From NCBI RefSeq assembly GCF_016808095.1, contig NC_068978.1, forward strand, positions 27,725,306 through 27,789,305: a stretch of DNA of 64,000 bases. The letters are read 5' to 3'. The DNA comes from Vigna angularis. Taxonomy: Eukaryota > Streptophyta > Magnoliopsida > Fabales > Fabaceae. Below, in pieces: positions 1-11,905 of the stretch (positions are counted from its first letter, which is position 1; the number at the start of each line of letters is the position of its first letter). The notes beneath the pieces are model-generated. The model did not search any database and was not told where the DNA came from. It saw only the letters and a list, made by a program, of their open reading frames with translations. A program made the translations under genes and the position numbers.

Positions 1-2890
1 TCCTCCATTCTTAGTGATTATAATGTTGAGTATTGAAACTCATTATTGAAAGGAGAAATATTAACTTTACTAATAGTCTAAATTACATATATGAATACAT
101 AAAATTGAGAGGTTAGGTTTTATAGAATAGATGCAATGAAATTTTTTGATTTAATTAAATCATCATTAATAAGATAGTACATCATATGGGTTAAATTTTA
201 ATTTGTTGTATATACATATATGTAATATGTTTATGTTTACATACTTTTGATTATTGGTTTTTTATATAATAACAATTATAGTTATACTTGACTCGAGAGT
301 AGATAAAATTACAAATTGAAAAAATAAAAAATAAGACATAAGTAATATGAATAAAATACATACAATTTTATTTGAAAAAGCATCTCTTTATATATGTAAT
401 TTTGTTTTGTGAGACTCAATATTTTTGAGTAACATGTAACACATAATAAATGTACGTAAATAATTATTGTTAAAAGTTATGTAATATAATTATATGGAAA
501 ATATAGTGTTACAATAAATAGTATAAAATAATTTATATTATTAATCACATATTATTATTATTTTTATAATGATCGTCTTAAATATTGTATTGTGTTGAAG
601 ATTATTTGTGATTAAATAATAGTATAAAATTTTAACATCTGATCATTATTACCTTTTTAAAAATTTAGATCAGTAAACCATGTTAGGACTTTTAAAAATA
701 TAAATTAAACCATTATTTAAAATGAATTATTTAAATTGATGAACTAAGTTTTTGTAAAACCAAATCAATAATAAGATGGGTCACGATACTTCTAATAATA
801 TCACTAAATCGTTGGTATATATATATATATATATATGTGATGAGTGGTAGTGACTTTGATCTTCTTAAACAAGATACTTTCTTCATATTTTACCGATGAA
901 AAAATTGTAGTTTAAAGGAACGATTTCACTAAAAGTAGTCAATGAAGCGCCACTGATAACCAAAAACATAAATATATACCAAATTTTAGTTAAGAAAATA
1001 TCCTTATGAATTCTAAGTTTTAAAGTTATTTTCAAAACTAGAAAAAAAAAATCTCAAAACCCTTACTCACTTCTCTTTTATTCCTCTCAACTATTTCTCT
1101 TTCATCTCTCACATCAATCTTTTCTCTGTCATTCCTACAATAATACCAACCCGCCAACCGCAATCTCTTAGCCAACAACGACCCAACCATCGGTTAGACA
1201 ACCAACCAAATGTCCAACAATAGCTAGCAACTGCGACAATAGTCGCGACCCGCTAACAGCTCGCTCATTAGCATCCCAACAACGACCTGCCACCATGACC
1301 CACGAGCATCCCACCAATGTCCCGACGACGATGTTATATTAGACTTGTTATCCAATATATGTACAATTCCATTTATAATGCAAATTGAAATTATTGGAAT
1401 TTGTTATCTATTTAATTTATTGAAATTATTGTAGACTTATTGATTCTCTCAAGTATGAGTAATTCTTGACACAACTTACATGTGATTCAAATATATGTCA
1501 TTGAGTACTTCTACAATTTTGGACTTATTGTTAAATTTTTAAACTAGTGAATAATAATAGGACCAACTAAACTAGTGAAAAAAACGTTAAATTATATTTG
1601 GAAGAGTTTCTCCACAAACGCTTTCCAAAAGACAAAAATAATAGAAAAAATTGTAATTGTTTTTTATAAATTAAAATTAACTTATATACAAATTAAAAAT
1701 AAAAAAATTATAAAATTATATAAGAAAATTTCTACATCTTTACAAAATAATTTATACACAAATTACTTTTAATTTATGAAAAGTATATTTTAATTTTTTT
1801 CTTATTTTTCTATCTTGTAAAAGAACTTAAGAAGAAGAAGGTCTTTAACATTAAACTAGTATGTACCCTTTTGCGCAACCACTTTGCAAAATTGGGGTTG
1901 TATGTACTTACCCATTAATAAGGAAGCGAGCCTACATCTACCCAACCCTATCTATATTTCATTCTATGCCTCTCCAGAGCCAAACTACCACACCCTACCA
2001 TCATGCACCCTCATAGCATATGGATCATTTGATATATACAAAATGCAATATTTTATAAATATATCCAATGATAATAAATAAATAAACCATGGTAAATCAA
2101 TGATTATTTATATAAAATGAAATGAAATAGTATGTTATAAAAAAAACAAGAAATACATTCCATTTCAATCAATTTATAAGAGAGATAAGACTTGACTTTA
2201 ATTTATATAAGGTATTAATATATGCAGTAAGAGGTAATTGAGAGGGTTTTGGACCCAAGTTTTTTTAATATATGTATAAATTAATATATAAATAAAAATA
2301 ATATTTTTTTAATTTTAATATATTATTTATATTATTCCAAAATTTTTATAAATTTACAAGTTTATTTTTGTCATTTTCAATATATTTTTATATTTTTATG
2401 CTCCAACTCGCCATTTCTAACTAAAATTTTAATATAATAAATTTATAAATTTCTTTGTTATAAAATGTTCAATTTGTTTTTATCTCTACTATAGAACTTA
2501 AACTCATATTTAAATTTTCAATAAATATTTACTAGTATATGAAATATTTATTCTAATATAATTAAACTACATCATTTCAATATCAATATGTAATGGATTA
2601 ATTAGTTGAAAAAAATACATTGAATTTAAAATCAAATATTTACATTTTGCAAAATATAGAGAAGTGAGTATTAATCCCAAACCAAGGACTGTGTAGTCTA
2701 AAAGATTGATACTTTTGGGAATACCTCAAAGTTTTATCAAAAAGCTAAAGACCTAAACTAAGGTGGTTAGGAAAAAGTTATATGACTCAAGTGTTTTGGA
2801 TAATTCAATGTTATAAGCTAAAGAATTCAAAGTTATAAAGTATTGGTTATTATCTTCACTTTAACTTTTCTTTTCCCATCTTATTTTCCA
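1..2890. other. AT-rich intergenic DNA
   Basis: No gene is supported here. The stretch is very AT-rich with short open frames of about 65 codons that resemble nothing I recognise and have the composition of random AT-rich DNA. A TA microsatellite lies near 816-837. Positions about 1060-1340 are distinctly C-rich, with repeated CCAAC/CGACC-like words and pyrimidine runs before them, unlike the surroundings. This could be a leftover of a transposon or of a UTR, but I see no coding frame or terminal repeats. Confidence 0.6.
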
Positions 2891-2895
2891 ACTTT

Positions 2896-2903
2896 TATAA
2901 ATA
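2896..2903 (+). promoter_or_regulatory. possible TATA box
   Basis: TATAAATA lies about 64 bp upstream of the ATG at 2967. That spacing suits a plant core promoter with a short 5' UTR. In such AT-rich DNA chance matches are common, so the support comes only from its position before a plausible signal-peptide ORF. Confidence 0.3.
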
Positions 2904-2966
2904 AATCTGTCAAAGAATCGAAATACCACCATTGAAGAGTCTACATAAATTGCACAAACAAAAAAA

Positions 2967-3089
2967 ATGAAGCATTTTTCTCTCAGGTTACTTTCTTTTT
3001 GGTTTATATACATTCTCCTATTTATCCACTTTGCATTCAAACACTGCTCTGAAAATGTTGTTTTTAGACATGTTGAGATGGTCTTATAA
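2967..3089 (+). CDS. possible 40-residue secreted or membrane peptide
   Basis: A 40-codon open frame starts MKHFSLRLLSFW, continues with a strongly hydrophobic stretch of about residues 8-24 rich in Leu, Ile and Phe, and ends in a short polar tail with one Cys (about residue 27) and several charged residues. A basic start followed by a hydrophobic core is what a signal peptide or short membrane anchor looks like. A TATA-like box sits about 64 bp upstream. I do not recognise the family. It may be the first exon of a longer small-peptide gene, since the tail is short and GT sites follow, or it may be chance in AT-rich DNA. Confidence 0.25.
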   Translation: MKHFSLRLLSFWFIYILLFIHFAFKHCSENVVFRHVEMVL

Positions 3090-3560
3090 CTATAATCTTT
3101 CAGGCATTACTCTTTAGGTGAAATGTTTTAATGAGTGTTCCTACAAGAAGAAAATTCCACACCACGCAGTGTGCTGGTGAAAATAATAAATGGGCAATTA
3201 ATTAATTTATATTTGAGAAATGTCAATCTATTTGCAAAGTGTTGATGGATTTTTTTATCTTAATGGATCTAAGTTAGGTTGATATGATCTATATGTTTTA
3301 ATAGCTTTTTAAGATTTTATTTTGTGATTATTAGTGTAATAGTGTTTAACGCAATTAATTTTATTATTATCTCTTCAGTTTATTGAAATTGGTCTCTTTT
3401 AAAAAAATTGATCCTGTTTGATTCTTCTATCTAATGCTTGATTTTAGGTGTTAAATTTTTCTACCTGAAAATGATGTTATCATGTGTATGGAAGTATGTG
3501 TTTTAATAAAAAAAATTACATTTTAAACTTTCTTTTTAACTTTCATTTTGTATCATTAGT
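3090..3560. other. intergenic, nothing recognised
   Basis: AT-rich sequence with no credible reading frame. A 3' UTR of the small ORF at 2967 could lie here, but there is no clear marker for it. Confidence 0.5.
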
Positions 3561-3579
3561 GCAGAATTGATCTATAACG

Positions 3580-3740
3580 TTATCCCATAGACGTCGGACC
3601 ACAAAATAACCAACGTAAATTATTGACCGGTGGCATTTTCATAAATAAGTGGGACATATAAACGTCGGTTAGAAGGGGTCCCAACGTCTATAATATTATA
3701 GACGCCGGGACCCCTCATAACCGACGTCTATATGCTTGAC
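3580..3740. repeat. inverted-repeat DNA-transposon end relic (AGACGTCGG words)
   Basis: The words AGACGTCGG, ACGTCGGTTA, AACGTCTATA and CCGACGTCTATA recur here in both orientations. About 3663-3731 forms one long near-perfect hairpin: CGTCGGTTAG...GGGGTCCC...CGTCTATAAT pairs with ATTATAGACG...GGGACCCC...TAACCGACG. Dense short inverted words next to a terminus are typical of CACTA-type DNA transposons or of a MITE. I could not find matching outer termini or a target-site duplication, so it is called a relic. Confidence 0.5.
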
Positions 3741-3779
3741 AAGTAGGTGAAAATTCATTTTTTTCCGCCATATAGTGAA

Positions 3780-4400
3780 AAACCACCTATTGGAAGGAAG
3801 ATGGTCGATTGGGCACCCATTATGGGGCCGAGCAAGCATTTATAATAATCTCGTGGTGACCTCAAGGAACATGACAAGCAACATTGTTATGGAAGAAGCA
3901 TCCAACAACCAGATGAATCCTATAAAGATAATGAGGAATCTGTAGAGACAAATGGATGAGATGCAACACAAGTATAAAGAATAATTGAGAAGCCTCTGTG
4001 TTGAAAACACAACTATGCGCCGGGCATAACGCCAAGAACCATGTGCCTTATACCAACTCTACTAATACCAATCAAGTAACGTGTGGAACCTGACCGAACA
4101 GTTCAAGAAGGCAGCCTGGGGGCGAGCAAGGATCACTTGTCCATCATAACAGTGAACACAATCAAGATGCTTCCATTCATGGCATGAATCATGGAGGCGT
4201 GTTTGCCAGACAATTGGAGGATACCTGTCTTTGACAAGTACGATGGTTCCACCAATTCTGATGAGCACCTTAGCATGTTCATGAACCAAATGACACTCTA
4301 TACCATAAGCGATGCCTTGGTGTAGAGTCTTTTCCACCTCATTAAACGGAGAAGCCTTGGCCTAGTTTTCTTTGTTACCTTTGATAAAAGTGTCACCTAC
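3780..4400 (+). pseudogene. decayed Ty3-gypsy gag fragment
   Basis: Read on the plus strand, about 4190-4390 gives a peptide containing IPVFDKYDGSTNSDEHL, then QMTLYTISDAL, an in-frame stop, and SLFHLIKR. This matches the conserved start of the plant Ty3-gypsy retrotransposon gag domain (F-KYDG-TDP-EH, then AF--SLKG-A). Upstream, 3880-3970 encodes a Gln/Met-rich segment typical of the region before that domain. Stops and frame changes show it is dead. No LTR or pol was found next to it. The overlapping minus-strand open frame at 4062-4337 is antisense to this and not considered real. Confidence 0.6.
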
Positions 4401-4723
4401 TTTTACATTAATCCAATGCAACAATCATGGAAATTTTGTTATGCAGAAATTGTACTTTGGGTTGGAAGTCACAGAATGATCACAAAACCATAACTGAAAC
4501 ATTACCAAAATAATACAACTAGTCATACATCATTGTACAATATAAACAAATTCCATTGCAGTGACATGTATATATATCAATCCTTTACCTACAATAGGTA
4601 AACACATCCAACAATATGGAAATGAGTTATGTTTTTTTCATTCTTCAATGCCATTGAAGCACTGCATAAGCTCCCCACCAAATACTCATAAACTAAACCA
4701 CCTTAATTATATTTACCAACACA
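4400..4723. other. intergenic, nothing recognised
   Basis: No gene, RNA or repeat structure could be supported here. Confidence 0.5.
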
Positions 4724-5020
4724 CTATAAGTCTTCAAGAATGTTATAAAGAATAAAAAAAACTATTCCATTATGATTTGCCAACAACAACTCAGATATCC
4801 CTAACAAAATATAAATGATGTAAAAATGTTCAATGGGAACATTTAGATGTTCTAGCAACAAAAAATCATGTATGACATTAACATCAATTTTCCCACGACT
4901 AAAGTACTTCCTACATTCATTATTTATAACAACCTCATTTAAATCAATTTTTTCTCCCACCACACTGACGTCTAACCCTAAACACACATCTAATACATTA
5001 AATTCAACAACTTTGTCCAT
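4724..5020 (-). pseudogene. TE-derived protein fragment, unidentified
   Basis: A 98-codon minus-strand frame reads like the middle of a real protein: it contains VLDVCLGLDVSVVGEKIDL, a NECRKYFSRGKIDV segment and a FYIIYILLGISELLLANHNG segment. The pattern (x-DVCLGLG-x-VVGE, then YILLGISEFLLPN-G) is reminiscent of repeat-encoded proteins common in legume DNA transposons, such as the DUF1985/Ulp1-linked type. That is recollection, not a demonstrated match. There is no start context and no continuation of the domain on either side, so I regard it as a fragment. Confidence 0.35.
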
Positions 5021-5064
5021 GAAAGAAAACCTACTCCTCCTCTCAACCCATCTATAACATAACT

Positions 5065-5969
5065 CAAATATGAATGAGGCATCTTAGGTGATAGGAATAA
5101 AAATATTCCGTAATAGATCACAAGGATTATTAAGTTTATCTAAACAAGGTTATAGTAACAAAGTGTTAGAGAGATTCAGAATGGAAAAATGCTCTCTTGG
5201 AGTATTTCATATTTAGAAAGGGGACAAATTTAGTCAAATGCAATGTCCCAAGAAAGATTTGGAACGAAAGGCCATGAAGTCCATTCCTTATGTGTTAGTG
5301 GTTGGGAGTTTGATGTATGTTCAAACTTGTACTCAACTAGATATCAGTTTTGTTGTTGGAATGTTAGGTTGATATCAAAGTAATCTTGGAATGGATCACT
5401 GGAAAGCTGCAAAGAAAGTTCTTAGGTACTTACAGGGTACCAAAGACTACATGCTCACCTACACAAGGTCATATCATTTTGAAGTGATTAGCTACTCATA
5501 TTTAGACTATGTTGGATGTGTGGTTTCGAGAAAATTCACATTTGGGTATGTTTATTTATTGGATGGGGGAGAAATTTCTTGGAAAAGTGAAAAACAATCA
5601 ATCATTGCTATTTCCACCATGGAGGCTGAATTCGTGGCATGCTTTGAGGCCATTGCTGATGCATTAGGGTTGTGGAACTTTGTATTGAGGCTTGGTATTA
5701 TTGATAGTATAGCTAGGCTAATAAGGATTTATTGTGATAATTCCACATTCGTCTTCTTCTCTAAAAATGACAAGTACTCAAAGGGTGCAAAAAGCATGGA
5801 TTTGAAGTACCTGTCGATCAAAGAAAAAGTGCAGAAACATAAAGTGTTGATTGAGCATATTGGTACTAATTTGATGATAGCAGATCCGTTAACTAAATTA
5901 CTATCGCCTAAAATTTTTATTGGCCATGTTGAAAGTATGGACATTATGGATAAGTCAATATTATCATGA
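5065..5969 (+). pseudogene. Ty1-Copia pol remnant (end of RT plus RNase H)
   Basis: From about 5065 the plus strand encodes a broken reverse-transcriptase tail (a SLMYVQTCTQLDISFVVG-like block), then from 5391 an open 192-codon RNase H section: KAAKKVLRYLQGT, a YLDYVGCVVSRKFTFGYVY block, SWKSEKQSIIAISTMEAEF, YCDNSTFVFFSKN, and a C-terminal IADPLTK. These are the standard Copia RNase HI blocks in order. The RT part carries stops and frame changes and everything upstream (gag, protease, integrase) is missing. The same family occurs at 27480-29510, also beside a TNL 3' end. Sequence after 5970, to about 6320, matches the flank after that second copy. Confidence 0.85.
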
Positions 5970-6325
5970 TGATTTTATCTATCTATATGCATATGTATAG
6001 TTATATATTTGTACTGATATGACACTTGTGAACTCAATTAATGTTATGTCTCTCTTAATTTTTGTTATCCACATTAAATTGTATATATGTATTATTGATT
6101 GTGATAACATGTTATGTTTCTTTTAGAGACATGAAAGTTATAAGACTGATTTATGTTGAGTTGCTTTGATTATGTGATACATGGAAGGAATCTTATTGTT
6201 AATGACCTTTGTCCGCCATCATCCGATCACTTCAATTCATATAATGATGATGACATGATAATTCTAATAAATGATACACACTTAAATATTAGTATTAAAT
6301 CTTCGAGTCATCACATAACACTAGG
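5970..6325 (+). repeat. 3' untranslated part of the Copia remnant
   Basis: This stretch aligns with 29510-29850 downstream of the sister Copia remnant, for instance the shared words ACATGAAAGTTATAAGA and TGTGATACATGGAAGGAATC. In the sister copy a polypurine tract and LTR start follow; here the match stops before them and changes at about 6320 into TNL 3' flank (AGGATTATTTCCATC, also at about 17715 and 35712). The junction may mark the insertion or duplication break. Confidence 0.6.
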
Positions 6326-6403
6326 ATTATTTCCATCACTAAAGTGATCATGCTGTTCTCAAAGAACATAAATGACTTATCAGAAGTCACATTACAACTT
6401 TCT

Positions 6404-9400
6404 TTACGAATCTAATGAGACATGTTTCTTTGGCTCAGACGCTTTTTTCATGTTCTTTGATTCACCACATATAAGATACACCGTGGTGTTCTTGACCACC
6501 AATCCATTGCCGAAATTCACAAAAATCTCCACATTGTCTCCAGATTCTAAATTTGACATTATGCCATGCCAATCTTCATCTTTAAAGGAAATGATTGTGC
6601 CATGGTTGTGTATCTGGAGTTTACACTTTGTGTAATTAACAATTACGACAGTGGTAAATTCAGGTTCAATGATTTTAGAAGTTGATAAATAAACAACACA
6701 CAAAATCATTCCTTTCATATCACCATCTTCAGGCACAACGAAAGAAACAGAGTGTCCCTCACCCATATGGGCCATACAATAAGGATCATTGACACCTGGG
6801 AGAGAAACATCACAAGACTTACTTACCTGCACCATAAGAAAAAAGGCTTGGTCATTTTATCTACTTTTTCTATTCAAAATGTCTTCTATAATCATTATTT
6901 TAACATTAATAATTACAAAGTGAACATTTATAATCAAACAAACAACAATGCAGTACATAATCAAAACATACCAATGGTAATTCATCTAAACAAATCGGAT
7001 TAATAGTTTTGTTCTGTATGTATCATCATTACTTCGTTAGTGATAAGCATTTATGTTTTTGTCTCTTTTACAATATTTCTACGACGATTGGAAATATAAC
7101 AATCGTGAAGCGAGTAAAATAAAGTAAGAAAGTATTGAAATAAAAGAAAAATCACTTGATTAGTTGATTACTAAAATAAGAAACCTCTAGATGAGGTTCT
7201 ATGGCAATAGAAATTAAGCGTGCTAAAATTGATTATTGTAATTTCAGTCAGATATTTTATTAGGATTATTTTATGTTCTCTTGATTAATAGCTATAATGA
7301 TAGTGAAGGTAAGAAACTGACAAAATTAGAGAAGAACCTCATATATGTTATCGTTGACAGCATTGAAGAATTGATGATATGCTCCAACACCAATCAAAGA
7401 ACACCTGCAGTGCTGCTTTGAAATTCCTAATTTTGTAATATTCGCAAAATATTCAACCAAAATATATTTGACTTGCTTAGATAATTGAAATCCGGTGTCA
7501 CATGCTACCAAAACACTTCGAATATTTGAGAGGGCACTAAGCAATGGTGCAATATCAATCGTATTATCCTCCATATCTATGTAAAACGAATGAATATAAG
7601 AAATGGGATTCATTGTTGGCGACATCCAAGACCGAATGATAGAAGAAAAGAAATTATGAGATAATCCCTCAAATCGTCGTAGGGACATATATGCAATGCC
7701 TTTTGAGCTTACAATTGAAAAAGGCACATGTTTCACAGCTGTATTTTCAGCAATTAGAGTTAGCAAGGATTTCAACTTTGGTATATCTTTATCCTTTATG
7801 TCAATCTTTGAACAGCCAGAGAGAATGAAAGTTCTTAAAGATTTCAAGTCATATATCTCTGTTGGAAGATTGTATAGACTTGTACAGTCTTTCAAATTTA
7901 GGAGTATAAGACTGTTGAGTGATCCAATAGATTGGTGTAGTTTGCGCAATCTTGAACAATATTTCAAAATGAGGTGTTCGAGACTTGGTAATCCGGTAAA
8001 GTCAGGGGTTGTAGTTAAATGCTCGGAGTGACTGAGGTTAAGGACTTTTAGAAAACTCAAAACCTACACCAAGATAGTTTTTCAATTTAGAAATATTAGA
8101 GTAGAAATGAAAAATGAAATAATAGGAAGCTACTAATTTATTTTAATTAAGTTGTGATTTAACGAGAGTGGGTGGTAATAAAACCTGGGGTGTTTTCCAG
8201 AGAAATAGAAGAAGACTGCGTTTTAAATCAATAGCTATTGCATCATGCTCATAAAAGTTGTTAGGTAGACATTCTGAAGAAAACCCATGCAAACTGATCC
8301 ATCTTAGTTTCTTAATAAGGTATTGAGAATTTACAGTCGGTTGAACACTTTTTAAGGCAATGAGAACTGAAGGCAGTTTCACAGGCATCCACTGCATGTC
8401 TTCTGTCCCCTGTGATGAAAAGAGCAAATAAAAACTGATGTACTACAGAGGAGAAAGAAAACGCTTTAAAAACAAGTTTCAAACCACATGTAAAGAATTT
8501 TTCTTACATATTTTGTATCCTTATCAAACCACAGTCGCCTGTTATTCCCAAGATCCTTTACAATATTTTCTTGAATAATTTGTATTCCGATTTTTTGTAG
8601 CAAAGGATGCATTCCAAATTTGTTGTTTTTGTCAATTTTGATGAGGTTACGCTGGATGAGAACTCTTATTGCAATATCAGCGTCTACTCCACAGCCATTT
8701 AGGATCTTCCTAACATATGCTCTGCTCTTACCAACAAAGAAACAACATACATCAAGGAATATATCTTTTTCCATTTCATTGAGTGCACCTTCGATGCTTA
8801 TTTTTATTATCTCTGAAACACGATGCCTGCCAACTATCGCAAATTTTAACAATACAGTGTTCCATTCTTCTTTCGTCTTTTCAAATAAACAACTTCCAAC
8901 GACTTCAAGAGCTATTGGTAGTCCTCCACAATATCTAACTACACTTCTTGCAAGGTCTTTGTATTCTTCTTTTGGTTTTGGTTCTCTAAATGCGTGCCAA
9001 CTAAGAAGCTCAAGGGACTCCTCTTCGTTCATTCGCTCTACCTGAAAGACAGAATTAGCATGATCTTTCAGCACTCTTTCAAATGTTGATGTAACGATTA
9101 TTACAGTTCCTTCGCCGAACCATTTACTACAGTTCCATAGGTCGAGTAAACTATAGTATGAAACATCGTCAAGTACAATGAGCACCCTTTTTCCGTAAAG
9201 TGTTTCCCGAATCATTCTTCTTCCCACATCAATGCTAGGAATCTCCACCTTTTGTTTTAGGACATCTAAAAGTAGTTGTTCCAGTAAACGAAGATACCCT
9301 CTTATTCCGCTAACTTGTGAAATATTTTCAATGAAACTTTTCTCCTTGAATGTCCAATGAATTTCATTGTAGATGGCTTTGGCAAGAGTGGTTTTACCAG

Positions 9401-10146
9401 ATCCTTCCTCTCCACATATCTCTATCATACAAACTTCAGTGGATTTATTTTTTATAGTTTGAATAAGGTCTTCCACGTATGTTTGTAATCTAACTGGAAA
9501 TTTAGTAGCCGACAAGACCGGTAAATTAATAACGCTCTTAATAATTTTGTCCACTAGTTCAGCATCACTCCTTCAAGTTCAATAGCAGTTATAGAAGAAG
9601 TCATGTATTAAGAAAATGAAATCGGAGGCTTAAAAGATGGTTGATTGAGTGAGTGATGTACCTGTGATTACTCTCATCCCATCCAAAGAAATTTGCAGCT
9701 TTGTTGAGTGCATGGCTCCACCTGGACATTCCATGCTTTAGTTCTCGTCCTGAAAATGTTTGTCGTGCAGTTGCCTTTAAGGCTTTTCCAAAGTCACCCT
9801 TTTGAAGACGTACATCAGATGGCTGGATTTCATAATATACGGGCAGAACATGTCGGCCATAAGTTTGGTGCCATTTGATGATATGTTGAAGCTGATGAAG
9901 ACACCAAGCAGATTGAGAATAGGTTTGGGTGAAAACTACAATTGCTACTCGACAGTGGCTGAGAATAGGTTCTTGGATGTGAGTTGAGTTCACTGCATCG
10001 TGGTGATGAAGGAAAGTGGTGAGACCAAAAGTAGAGAGGACAGAATTGAGATGAGAAACAAATTTTCTGTGGATGTCTTCTCCGTTGAAGTTGATGAGCA
10101 CATCGTACTTCCGTGGGAGTTTGTTTGATGAGGAGACGTTATCCAT
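6404..10146 (-). CDS. TNL-1: TIR-NBS-LRR resistance-type protein
   Basis: Five exons on the minus strand: 10146-9662 (TIR), 9567-8508 (NB-ARC), 8409-8185, 8063-7338 (LRR) and 6826-6404 (C-terminal C-JID-like domain). All introns are GT-AG, and 2919 coding bases give about 972 residues. The start is the second in-frame ATG (MDNVSSS), because the first is not conserved in all copies. Expected role: intracellular immune receptor. The TIR has GED but Gln85 in WCLHQL where catalytic Glu is normal. NB-ARC has EEGSGKTT, LIVLDDV, CGGLPIA and CCFFVGK, but TSTF replaces the RNBS-B TTRD and MHP (8604-8612) replaces MHD. The LRR is short, about five or six repeats. One base is lost near 6417 compared with TNL-2, changing and shortening the C-terminus. 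Confidence 0.85.
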
Positions 10147-10490
10147 GGAAAGAAATTGATGAGAGGTGATCAATAATTAGAAAGAGAAACTAATACTGCA
10201 ACACAGAGAAGGAGATGTTAAATACAATGTAGATTTAATCTTTTATTCATAAATGTTAAATACAATATTAACGCATACATCATCACATTTTGGACTTTTG
10301 CACTACGTGATAACAACTTGTCATTTATATTTAAAATTCACAACTCATTTGTTAGTTGAGATAAACAATTAGCGATTTAAACACTATTAATAAAAAATTA
10401 AAATAAACAAATTTTTACAAATTAAAAAATTACTTTAAAGACTAAAAAAGATTTAAAAATTACTTTAAACAAAACTAACAAATACAATTA
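10147..10490 (-). other. TNL-1 upstream region
   Basis: Sequence upstream of the TNL-1 start. Its first part closely matches the regions upstream of TNL-2, TNL-3 and TNL-4 (shared words such as TGATGAGAGGTGATCAAT and the following GAGAAACTAATACTGCA). It probably contains the core promoter and 5' UTR, but I cannot place a TATA box or start site with confidence. Confidence 0.45.
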
Positions 10491-11905
10491 TATAATATTT
10501 TTTTATAAATCAACTTATGCATAAGATAATTTTAGTTTATAAAATAAAATATTTAATTTCTTTTTAGTTTTCTATCGTAAGAAATATTGAGGAAGAAAAT
10601 CACCTCAATATCATAAACTAAAGTTAATCATGTTTTTCTTTCTTAGAAGTTTTGTAGAGAAATTTTCTCCAAACATTCTCTTGGTTAATAAAAAACACAT
10701 TTTCCCATTATAATTAGAGATGTCAAAACAGATAACTCGGCTCGACCAGGTCCAGCCTACCACGGGTTGGTCACTTAGTGAGCTACCCAATCCGACTTAC
10801 TTATTAGCGAGTTGAAAAAATTTGAACTTGACCTGACCATCACAGGTTGGTGGATTAAACAGGTTGGTTTCATTTAATTATAAGTTTTTTTTAAATAAAA
10901 AAATTATAATTTTTTTAATTCAAATCTAAATAAATTTCACTCTAAAATATGTTAAACTTCAAAGACAATTCAAAATAAAAAAATTATTATGCAATGCAAG
11001 CATAATCCTAAAACAAGTACAAAAGGCGAATAAATAAGTTTTGAATATTGATCATTTTTGTATCTCTTGTCCATTTATAATATTAAAGTCTTGAATAAAT
11101 AAATTTATAATATTTTTCTCTCTTAATAAATCTTTTTTTTCATCCCCATCTACAATATAATAAATAAATGCTAACTAATAATATTGAAACACAAAATAAT
11201 AAATAATTAAATTAAATTAGGTGAGTTGGTGAGTCGGGTTGAAAACTAACCCGCCTAAAAAAATTATATTTTTTTCAAACCCAACTCAACTCAAATCCGT
11301 GATAGACTAGGTTGACTCATTTTCACACCAATAATTATAATATTGTGATATGAACACTAGTCTTTTATGGGTATATCTTATAAATTGCAGGCTGTTGGAG
11401 TTGATGTTGGTTGAACCCATGAATTTTTTATGCAATTTTTCCTGAAAAACACGTTTAACAAAGCTGTTTACAACTCTTGCCAAATAAAGAATCCCAGTTC
11501 CAACTTTTTTTATTTTTCCACTTATGGAAAATGGTATCCATATTCAAAAGTCAGTGTGAAATCAAGTTGTAAAAGGTTAATAATTATCATTCAAAATTTC
11601 ATTAAAAGGTAATCATTAGTTTCATATAATTAATTTTAGTGAAAATGTTATATTTACCCAAAAATAATGTATTCAGATTAAATTTATATTCTTGAAATCA
11701 ATTTCTGTTAGTGAACCATATTAGATAACACAACTTTCCTTGATTTTCAAATGGTAAACAAATTGCTCTTATTAAATGTATATTTGAATACTACTTTTAA
11801 TTTCTTAATCATGATAAAAAATTGAAAAATTATTTTTATTTTTGCTTTGACTTTTTGAAATGGAAATTAGAATCAATTATGAAAGAATGGAATCTAGTCT
11901 AAGCA
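10490..11905. repeat. TNL-flanking duplicated block, copy A (left part)
   Basis: From about 10500 the sequence (CAACTTATGCATAAGAT, AAGAAATATTGAGGAAGAAA, CATTCTCTTGG) recurs at about 34420 and 50135, and continues with shared words (ACCCATGAATTTTT, CACTTATGGAAAATGGTATCC, CATTAAAAGGTAATCATTAG). In this copy it is interrupted by a hAT-like element at 10715-11333 and by the LTR-like element beginning at 11906; it resumes at 17178. No coding frame is evident. It is part of the unit duplicated with the TNL genes. Confidence 0.75.
10715..11333. mobile_element. non-autonomous hAT-like element with 8-bp TSD
   Basis: The element begins TAGAGATGTCAAAAC and ends ATTTTCACACCAATA; these ends are imperfect inverted repeats. 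It is flanked by ATTATAAT at 10707-10714 and again at 11334-11341. The unfilled site is visible in the paralogous blocks near 34626 and 50330, where TCCATTATAATATTGTG is uninterrupted. An 8-bp duplication and TAG-type ends are hallmarks of the hAT superfamily. The 619-bp element has no transposase frame. Its ends carry words such as GGTTGG and GAGTTGGTGAGTCGGGTTG near the termini. Confidence 0.8.

Noticed and set aside
6372..6635. Plus-strand frames opposite TNL exon 5 (also 17803, 30493, 35791)
   Set aside because: Antisense shadows of the conserved C-JID-like exon, with no independent start context or homology.
7696..8031. 111-codon plus-strand frame opposite the LRR exon, also at 21621-21956 and 36811-37146
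   Set aside because: It is antisense to LRR coding sequence. The conservation is explained by the sense strand, and TNL-3 breaks the frame into two pieces.
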